Assembly (NCBI GenBank): GCA_038223165.1
Contig: JBBRHE010000139.1
Span: 1-10,303, forward strand
Length of the DNA: 10,303 nt
From: DASYHQ01 sp038223165
GTDB taxonomy: Bacteria > Planctomycetota > Phycisphaerae > Tepidisphaerales > Tepidisphaeraceae
Direction of reading: 5' to 3'
Notes under the pieces: generated by a model
Told to the model about the DNA's origin: nothing
What the model saw: only the letters and a program-made list of their open reading frames with translations
Database searches by the model: none
Program-made: the position numbers and the translations under genes
Shown here: in pieces, positions 5,286 to 10,303 of the stretch
Layout of the letters: the number at the start of each line of letters is the position of its first letter
Numbering within the stretch: position 1 is the first letter of the stretch

Positions 5286-6476
5286 ATGAATGTGCCCGAA
5301 TCGATCGAATTGACGGCAGCCCAGTTGCGGCACACGGACAGCGCCAAGTGGTCGACCTTTCCACCGGACGTGCTGCCCCTGTGGGTCGCCGACATGGATT
5401 ACGCGATCGCGCCGTCGATCACGAAGGCGTTGACCGGGCAGTTGTCGCGGAGCATCGGATACTTGCCGCTGGGCAACGACCCCGTGGTGTCGTCGTTGCT
5501 GCGGGCGAAGCTGGAAGGGCAGGGGCTGGTCGGGCTTCCCGAGAACGGTTGGGCGCAATTCGTCAGTGGTGTGGTCCAGGGGCTATACGCTGCGGTGCTG
5601 GGACTGGCAGAGGTGGGGGATGAAGTCATCACGCACGTGCCGATCTACCCACCGTTCCTGTCGGCGATTACGGATCACGGGCGCGTCGCGAAACAGGTGC
5701 GCCTGATCGAATCGCCTGAGGGCTGGCAGATCGATTTCACAGCGATGGAAGCTGCAGTGTCGCCGAAGACGCGTTTGTTGATGCTGTGTCATCCGCACAA
5801 CCCGACCGGCCGGCTCTGGACGCGCAGCGAGCTGTCGCAACTGGCGGACTTTGCCGAGCGACACAACCTGTACGTCGTCACCGATGAACTGCACGCGGAC
5901 CTTACGCTCGACGGGAAATTCATCCCGTTTGCCAGTGTGGCATCGATGGCGTTGCGCGAGCGGACGTTGACGCTGACGGGTCCGTGCAAGACGTACAACA
6001 CGGCTGGGCTGGGCATCGGTGTAATCGTCAGCCACAACACCGACCTGATCAAACGCGTGAAAAAGGCGATCGCAGGCACAGCGGGCCACCCCGGCGCGAT
6101 GAGCGTCGCGATGTGGCGCGCCGCGTTGCAGGATGACGGGCAGTGGTTGACGACGGTCCTGCAAATGTTGCGCGATCGTCGGTCGCAACTGACGACGTTC
6201 GTGCGCGAGCGATTGCCGAGTGTGCGGTACGTCCCACCTCAGTCGACGTATCTCGCCTGGCTCGACTATCGCGCTCATCCCCGCGCCAGTGAGGATATTT
6301 ACAACATCCTGTTGAACGAGGCGAAAGTTGCGTTGAACCCCGGCCCGGTGTTCGGCACTGGCTACAAGGGCTTCGTCCGATTGAACTTTGCGACGAGCCA
6401 GACGATTCTCGGCGAGGCGCTCGAGCGACTGGCGACGATCGAACCCACCCGGTCAGGCAGTGCCTGTTCCTATTGA
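5286..6476 (+). CDS. MalY/PatB-family PLP-dependent C-S lyase/aminotransferase
   Basis: A 396-aa fold-type I PLP enzyme. Motifs in order: PLWVADMDY (31-39), typical of MalY/PatB; HNPTGRLW (171-178) with the PLP-binding Asn172; TDELHADL (199-206) with Asp200 contacting the PLP ring nitrogen; GPCKTYNTAGL (232-242) with Lys235 as the PLP Schiff-base lysine; and FVRLNFA (363-369) with Arg365 for the substrate carboxylate. Members split cystathionine or other cysteine S-conjugates to thiol, pyruvate and ammonia, in methionine or sulfur metabolism. In MalY the residues before the lysine are usually Ser-rich; here they are GPC, a small departure. ATG follows GGGGAG by about 12 nt, which is a long spacing. 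The next gene starts 36 bp after the stop, so they are probably co-transcribed. A specific substrate cannot be assigned. Confidence 0.9.
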   Translation: MNVPESIELTAAQLRHTDSAKWSTFPPDVLPLWVADMDYAIAPSITKALTGQLSRSIGYLPLGNDPVVSSLLRAKLEGQGLVGLPENGWAQFVSGVVQGLYAAVLGLAEVGDEVITHVPIYPPFLSAITDHGRVAKQVRLIESPEGWQIDFTAMEAAVSPKTRLLMLCHPHNPTGRLWTRSELSQLADFAERHNLYVVTDELHADLTLDGKFIPFASVASMALRERTLTLTGPCKTYNTAGLGIGVIVSHNTDLIKRVKKAIAGTAGHPGAMSVAMWRAALQDDGQWLTTVLQMLRDRRSQLTTFVRERLPSVRYVPPQSTYLAWLDYRAHPRASEDIYNILLNEAKVALNPGPVFGTGYKGFVRLNFATSQTILGEALERLATIEPTRSGSACSY

Positions 6477-6512
6477 GTTTCCCGGTTGCGAATGTTGCGG
6501 TAGGGTACGCGC

Positions 6513-7439
6513 GTGTTCAACAGCATCGCTATTGTTGGTTCAGGGGCACTCGGATCGTACTACGGCGCGCGCCTTGCCCAGCATAGCGGTGCAGTGCATT
6601 TCCTGATGCGCTCGGACTACGCGCACGTGCGTGAGCACGGGCTGAACATTTATTCGCACGATGGGGATTTCAAACTGTCACCGGAGCAGATTTACGTCTA
6701 CGACGACGTCGCGAAGATGCCGAAAGTCGACCTCGTCATCGTGACACTGAAAACGACAGCGAACGACCAGTTCGCGAAGCTGATCCCACCCCTGCTCGGC
6801 GACAAGACGGCGATCCTGACTCTTCAAAACGGGCTTGGGAACGACGAGGAACTCGCCACACTGTTTGGTGGCCAGCGCGTACTGGGGGGTCTGGCATTCA
6901 TCTGCACCAATCGCACGGAAGCGGGGGTCATTCACCATACCGATCATGGGTTCATCAAGCTGGGGGAATACGTTCCCGGTGCATCGGCGCGGGCCGAGGC
7001 GCTGGCGGATCTGTTCCGCAAGTCGAAGGTGCCTTCGGAAGCGATGGCGGACATTCGGTATGGTCGATGGGAAAAGCTTGTCTGGAATGTCCCGTTCAAC
7101 GGTTTAGGCACCGTCATGGACCTGGAGACCGACAAGCTGTTGGCCAGCGAGGCGGGGACCAACCTCGTTCGCGGGCTGATGCACGAAATCATGGCGACCG
7201 CGGCGGCGATCGGGGTGCCGTTGGCGGCCGATACGGCGGAAAAACAGATCCAGCGAACCGCGACCATGGGTGCGTATGTATCGAGCATGCAGGTCGACCG
7301 ACGCCAAGGTCGACCCCTGGAACACATGGCGATCGTCGGGCACCCACTTGAGACTGCTAGACATGCCAAAGTGGCAACCCCACTTTTGGAAATCTTGCAT
7401 CAACAATTAGTTACGGTTGACGTGGCCAATAATAAATAA
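6513..7439 (+). CDS. ketopantoate reductase-family protein (2-dehydropantoate 2-reductase-like)
   Basis: A 308-aa NADPH-dependent dehydrogenase of the PanE/ApbA family. The Rossmann glycine motif is GSGALGSYYG (9-18). The QNGLGN segment follows at 105-110. The helical C-terminal domain carries Lys188, Asn192 and Asn196 (EKLVWNVPFNG), matching the catalytic lysine and substrate-binding asparagines, and a conserved Glu270 in RPLEHMAIVG. PanE itself reduces 2-dehydropantoate to pantoate for coenzyme A, but many family members act on other 2-oxo acids, and no pantothenate gene lies nearby. The GTG start is preceded by AGGG 7 nt upstream and begins directly at the Rossmann strand, as expected. It follows the PLP enzyme closely, suggesting a shared transcript. 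Confidence 0.88.
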   Translation: MFNSIAIVGSGALGSYYGARLAQHSGAVHFLMRSDYAHVREHGLNIYSHDGDFKLSPEQIYVYDDVAKMPKVDLVIVTLKTTANDQFAKLIPPLLGDKTAILTLQNGLGNDEELATLFGGQRVLGGLAFICTNRTEAGVIHHTDHGFIKLGEYVPGASARAEALADLFRKSKVPSEAMADIRYGRWEKLVWNVPFNGLGTVMDLETDKLLASEAGTNLVRGLMHEIMATAAAIGVPLAADTAEKQIQRTATMGAYVSSMQVDRRQGRPLEHMAIVGHPLETARHAKVATPLLEILHQQLVTVDVANNK

Positions 7440-7463
7440 CGCGCGAATTTTGCCGGTTGACAG

Positions 7464-7491
7464 TTGCCGTCCTGTAAAACGGGGGTATATT
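7464..7491 (+). promoter_or_regulatory. candidate promoter for the thioredoxin-fold gene
   Basis: TTGCCG (7464-7469) and TATATT (7486-7491) are 16 bp apart. A perfect TTGACA also occurs at 7457-7462, but 23 bp from the same -10 box, too far for standard use. The small palindrome GTAACTGGTTAC (7519-7530) just downstream could be an operator. Confidence 0.4.
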
Positions 7492-7567
7492 TCGGCGGCA
7501 GTTCCTGCCATCGTTTGGGTAACTGGTTACGCAACTTGGGCTTTCGGGGTGGTGGAAAGAGCGCTGG

Positions 7568-8185
7568 ATGTCTCCACGTCGATCGGCACAACTCGGTCTG
7601 CTGTCCGTTTGCCTCGTGCTGGTCACCAGCCTGGGCGTTCTTGTTGCGGGGACTCGTGAGAGCACGGCTTTTACGCCTATTCCCGCCCCTTCCTTCCACG
7701 TTAACGATTTCAACGGAATCCCGTTTTCTTCTAAGTCCTTCAAGGGCAAATTTACGGTCCTGTACTTCTATTCGGTCCGCTGCCCGGTGTGCAACGAGTA
7801 TACGGCCCGTGTGACCGACCTGGTTCAGCGGTACGCGAGTGACAGCCGGGTGCAGTTTGTCGGAATTCACAGCACGGCTGCGGACAAAGCCGTCGGTGGC
7901 GGTGAGGTTCGCGTGCAGGCGGCGGTCTCCGGGTTGAAGTTCCCCATGCTCGATGACCGCGACGGTGCTGTGGCGCGCAAATTCAAGGTCTCGCGCACAC
8001 CGACACTCGTGGTACTGGATGAGGCCGGCTTTGTCCGTTATCACGGCTCGATCGACGACCACCGCAACCTCGCGATGGTCAAGTCTCACATGGCCCGCAA
8101 CGCGGTCGATGCATTGCTGACTGGCAAGACGGTCCCCACGTCGACCTCCCCCGAGATTGGCTGCACGATTTTCAAAAATCAGTGA
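7568..8185 (+). CDS. exported thioredoxin-fold protein (TlpA/redoxin-like)
   Basis: A 205-aa protein. Residues 1-28 form a signal peptide or N-terminal membrane anchor (basic start, long hydrophobic 8-27). The thioredoxin fold follows: PIPAPSFHVNDFNG (37-50), FTVLYFYSVRCPVCNEYT (62-79) with the redox pair Cys72 and Cys75, and the cis-proline loop RTPTLVVLD (143-151, Pro145). A further Cys199 sits in a short tail, EIGCTI, seen in planctomycete redoxin-domain proteins. It probably acts as a thiol-disulfide oxidoreductase or peroxidase-like protein outside the cytoplasm. Which one cannot be said. There is no lipobox: LLSVC near residue 15 has Val before Cys. The upstream GGAAAGAG is a modest ribosome-binding site. 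Confidence 0.88.
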   Translation: MSPRRSAQLGLLSVCLVLVTSLGVLVAGTRESTAFTPIPAPSFHVNDFNGIPFSSKSFKGKFTVLYFYSVRCPVCNEYTARVTDLVQRYASDSRVQFVGIHSTAADKAVGGGEVRVQAAVSGLKFPMLDDRDGAVARKFKVSRTPTLVVLDEAGFVRYHGSIDDHRNLAMVKSHMARNAVDALLTGKTVPTSTSPEIGCTIFKNQ

Positions 8186-8192
8186 GCCTGGT

Positions 8193-8271
8193 CAGATAAA
8201 TTTGAAAAAGAAGGATGAAGGCTGAAAGGGCCAACTTTTCAGCCTTCATCCTTCTTTTTCATCCTTATCTG
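8193..8271. terminator. very long inverted repeat, bidirectional terminator-like
   Basis: A perfect 25-bp inverted repeat (8203-8227 with 8237-8261) has a 9-nt loop. Outside it, after a 3+3 internal loop, CAGATAA (8193-8199) pairs with TTATCTG (8265-8271). The arms carry an A5 run on the left and a T5 run on the right, so on either strand the hairpin ends in a U-run. It begins 7 bp after the stop of the thioredoxin-fold gene and ends 23 bp before the next start. It probably ends the upstream transcript, but the length is well beyond a usual terminator stem. Confidence 0.75.
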
Positions 8272-8281
8272 GTTTCCGCGG

Positions 8282-8287
8282 TATGAT
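8282..8287 (+). promoter_or_regulatory. candidate -10 box placing transcription start at the ATG
   Basis: TATGAT lies 6 nt before the ATG at 8294 and matches the sigma-70 -10 consensus at five of six positions. No Shine-Dalgarno is visible before the ATG. If used, transcription would begin at or next to the A of the start codon. No convincing -35 is seen at the usual distance. Confidence 0.35.
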
Positions 8288-8293
8288 GAACAG

Positions 8294-9538
8294 ATGCACG
8301 TCGTCCTGTTCGAAGGTCAACATTGGACTCGTCTGGCCCCCCTGACCTTTAGCCGGCCCGCGTTCATGCTGGCCAGCGGGGCCAGCACGTTGCTCGACAA
8401 GCACATTCGCCACCTCAAACCGTCCCGGCTGACGTTCTGGGTCCGCCCGGAGATGGCAGAGTATGTCCGGTTGCGCGTCGGGCCTCTTCTGAAAGTGCCG
8501 TTTGCGATCAACGAGCCGCTGGATGATCAACCGGCGTTGGTCATCAGCTCGCGCACACTGCATTTTTCCAATTACGAGGTTCCACCCGATCCCGGAGTCT
8601 GTCTTGAGGAAGGGGACCTCGTGCGGACGGCGTATGTCGTGTCACCAGGCCTGAGCCCGACCGACGCGCTGACGCGGTCCGACCGCTGGATGAAATTGCT
8701 CGAATTGCCGCACATGATGCCACAGAGCCGGATGGTGCAGCATCTGTGGGATCTGCTGAACTGGAACGAAGAATCGATCGTTGCCGACTTCGTCACGATG
8801 CCGCAAAGTGGGCCACTGCCGCCGGGGCCGTATCACGTGATCGAGCCGGCGAACATCCTGCTGGGCAAAGACGTGAAGCTAGCCCCCGGCTGCGTGCTGG
8901 ATGCCAGTAAAGGGCCGGTGTTGATCGGGGATGGCGCCTCGATCGGTGCCAACGCCGTGGTCATCGGACCGGTCTCGATCGGCGCGGGCGCGACGATCTC
9001 ACCGCTGGCGCAAATTCGTGGCGGCACGAGCATCGGGCCCGGTTGCAAGGTGGGGGGAGAAATCTCCAACAGCATCTTCATCGGCCGCAGCAACAAGGCG
9101 CACGAGGGGTTCGTCGGTGACAGCTACATCGGAGAATGGGTCAACTTGGGCGCCGGAACGACCACCAGCAACCTGAAAAACACCTATGACGAGGTAAGTG
9201 TGCCCTTGGCCGGCGTCGAGACGATGACCGGCCGGCGCTTCGTCGGCAGCATCATCGGTGACCACACGAAGACCGCGATCAACACGCGTCTGATGACCGG
9301 GTCCTACCTCGGCTACTGCACGATGATCGCGGCATCGCGCATCACGCCCAAGTACGTCCCGAGCTTCACGTTCGTCACCGACCGGGCGACTGAACCGTAT
9401 CGCATGGACAAGGCGATCGAGGTGATGAAGGCCGTGCTGACGAGGCGCAACCTTCCGTTCACGGCTTTCGACCAAGCGATTGCGGAGTATGCGTTGTCAG
9501 CGGCGACATCGGTGGAGAAGCCGTTGGCCAAGGCGTAG
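8294..9538 (+). CDS. GlmU-like sugar nucleotidyltransferase with left-handed beta-helix domain
   Basis: A 414-aa two-domain protein. The N-terminal part (1-about 170) resembles the alternative GlmU-related nucleotidyltransferases of Bacteroidetes and planctomycetes: MHVVLFEG, then LAPLTFSRPAFMLASGASTLLDK. It lacks the classic LxxGxGTRM loop. From about 181 comes a hexapeptide left-handed beta-helix (repeats such as IGDGAS, IGANAV, IGPVSI, IGAGAT). Residues 266-293, with SNKAHEGFVGDSYIGEWVNL then GAGTTTSN, correspond to the GlmU acetyltransferase active region; His270 aligns with the catalytic histidine by motif. The likely role is making UDP-GlcNAc or a related nucleotide sugar for envelope synthesis. 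Which sugar is used, and whether both activities remain, is inference. It lies alone between a long inverted repeat and a convergent gene. Confidence 0.85.
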   Translation: MHVVLFEGQHWTRLAPLTFSRPAFMLASGASTLLDKHIRHLKPSRLTFWVRPEMAEYVRLRVGPLLKVPFAINEPLDDQPALVISSRTLHFSNYEVPPDPGVCLEEGDLVRTAYVVSPGLSPTDALTRSDRWMKLLELPHMMPQSRMVQHLWDLLNWNEESIVADFVTMPQSGPLPPGPYHVIEPANILLGKDVKLAPGCVLDASKGPVLIGDGASIGANAVVIGPVSIGAGATISPLAQIRGGTSIGPGCKVGGEISNSIFIGRSNKAHEGFVGDSYIGEWVNLGAGTTTSNLKNTYDEVSVPLAGVETMTGRRFVGSIIGDHTKTAINTRLMTGSYLGYCTMIAASRITPKYVPSFTFVTDRATEPYRMDKAIEVMKAVLTRRNLPFTAFDQAIAEYALSAATSVEKPLAKA

Positions 9539-9571
9539 CAACGGGTCATCGCGCCCAATCTGCGCTAGAAT

Positions 9572-9657
9572 ATGTCGTCCCGAGGGATCTCGATCGCAAG
9601 AGACGGCTCGGACGGTCGAGATCCCTCCGGTCGCTTCCGTTCCCTTCGGGATGACAT
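9572..9657. repeat. palindromic repeat element (REP/MITE-like)
   Basis: The outer arms 9572-9586 and 9643-9657 pair along all 15 positions when G-U is allowed. An inner perfect 12-bp pair, GAGGGATCTCGA (9582-9593) with TCGAGATCCCTC (9616-9627), overlaps the outer arm. The element sits in the gap between two convergent genes. Its end (TCGCTTCC...CCCTTCGGGATGACA) resembles interspersed palindromes I associate with several bacterial phyla. It carries no coding sequence. It might also help terminate both converging transcripts. Confidence 0.6.
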
Positions 9658-9680
9658 GCGATGGGGAAGTAGAAAACACT

Positions 9681-10303
9681 CTATATCGTCTCGCCAGCAA
9701 GCTCTTGCGTTCCCGCGCCGACCGAATGCGCATCCTTGAACGGTGGGCGCATCGTCAGGCCTAGGCCGTTCAGTAACGCCTTGTCTTCGTCAAAATCATT
9801 CGTCGGGGCGAGCGTCAGCATGCGCTTGGTCTCGCTGGAGAAGATGCTGTTGGCGCCGGCCATGAAACAGAGGGCCTGTTCGCTGCTGCTGAGCGTCGCA
9901 CGGCCGGCGCTGAGGCGAATCGTGGATTTCGGGAAGACGATGCGCGCCGTCGCGATCATGCGGAGCGACTGCGTGAACGGCACTTCCTCATTCTGTGCCA
10001 GTGGGGTGCCCTCAACCCGGCTGAGGATATTGACCGGTACCGATTCGGGGTGCGGGTCGAGGTTCGCCAGTGTCTGAAGCATGCTGACGCGGTCGTCGAT
10101 CGTCTCACCGAGCCCGATGATGCCACCACTGCAGACCGTGACGTTCGTCTTGCGCACGTTGGCGATCGTGTCGAGGCGGTCCTGGTAGGTGCGCGTCGTG
10201 ATAATCGTCTCGTAATACTCCGCCGACGTGTCGAGGTTGTGGTTGTAGGCGTACAGGCCGGCGGCTTCGAGGCGCTTGGCCTGATCTTCCGTCAGCATGC
10301 CCA
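9681..10303 (-). CDS. bioB: biotin synthase, C-terminal part (start lies outside the window)
   Basis: About 207 residues of the C-terminal part of biotin synthase, the radical-SAM enzyme that inserts sulfur into dethiobiotin. Counting from the first in-window Met (10298), YNHNLDTS (18-25) and TRTYQDRLDT (35-44) are family signatures. Cys56 in TVCSGGIIGLGE and Arg133 in RLSAGR match the Cys and Arg that ligate the [2Fe-2S] sulfur-donor cluster. CFMAGANSIF (144-153) is also standard. The radical-SAM CxxxCxxC motif would lie beyond the right edge. The reading frame stays open through the edge (a Gly codon precedes the Met, as in family LGM), so that Met is internal. After LGL it has a C-terminal tail of about 25 residues (TMRPPFKDAH...). 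It converges on the GlmU-like gene. Confidence 0.95.
   Translation of the reverse strand, partial: GMLTEDQAKRLEAAGLYAYNHNLDTSAEYYETIITTRTYQDRLDTIANVRKTNVTVCSGGIIGLGETIDDRVSMLQTLANLDPHPESVPVNILSRVEGTPLAQNEEVPFTQSLRMIATARIVFPKSTIRLSAGRATLSSSEQALCFMAGANSIFSSETKRMLTLAPTNDFDEDKALLNGLGLTMRPPFKDAHSVGAGTQELAGETI

Noticed and set aside
4574..5623. Long open frame (349 codons) on the plus strand overlapping the membrane protease and the PLP enzyme
   Set aside because: It is out of frame with two motif-complete genes and its product is Arg/Gly-rich with no recognisable domain.
5583..6278. Minus-strand open frame opposite the MalY-type gene
   Set aside because: Shadow of a well-supported gene; Arg/Gln/His-rich with no start signal or motif.
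1..10303. CRISPR array, tRNA or rRNA, insertion sequence or transposase
   Set aside because: No regularly spaced direct repeats, no cloverleaf-like or rRNA-like segment, and no transposase motif seen on either strand.

Overview
The window looks like chromosomal DNA from a planctomycete, most likely a Phycisphaerae-type lineage. This rests on two secreted proteins with C-terminal VPEP sorting signals ending in LRRRR, on a membrane protease of the kind that accompanies exosortase systems, and on high-GC housekeeping genes of mixed origin. The lineage is inferred from protein style and no marker gene is present.

Left part (1-2692, minus strand, visibly lower GC than the rest): a cluster of exported proteins. 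Two PEP-CTERM proteins (252-956 and 1765-2553) flank a small secreted lamin-tail-like protein (1101-1613). The two PEP-CTERM genes have unrelated coding sequences, but each is preceded by a near-identical 133-bp leader (959-1091 and 2560-2692, 127/133 identical by eye). The leader runs down to the ribosome-binding site and contains several overlapping hairpins. This portable, apparently structured leader is the most interesting feature of the window. Hairpin terminators end the first and third genes of the cluster. I saw no gene in positions 1-183.

Middle (2693-5285): a 373-bp divergent intergenic region, an aldo/keto reductase (3066-3992), a 96-aa secreted protein of unknown function (4101-4391) with a good ribosome-binding site, and a CPBP-family membrane protease (4470-5177) resembling the group found with PEP-CTERM/exosortase systems. 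No exosortase gene lies in the window.

Right part (5286-10303): a same-strand series made of a MalY/PatB-type PLP enzyme (5286-6476), a 2-dehydropantoate 2-reductase-like dehydrogenase (6513-7439), an exported thioredoxin-fold protein (7568-8185), and a GlmU-like sugar nucleotidyltransferase/left-handed beta-helix protein (8294-9538). A perfect 25-bp inverted repeat (bidirectional terminator-like) separates the last two, and the GlmU-like gene may be leaderless. A palindromic repeat element (9572-9657) fills the convergent gap before the 3' part of biotin synthase bioB (9681-10303, minus, cut by the window edge).

These genes do not form one obvious pathway. The clearest functional thread is cell-surface biology: sorted PEP-CTERM proteins, a sorting-associated protease, exported small proteins, and a nucleotide-sugar enzyme that would serve envelope synthesis.
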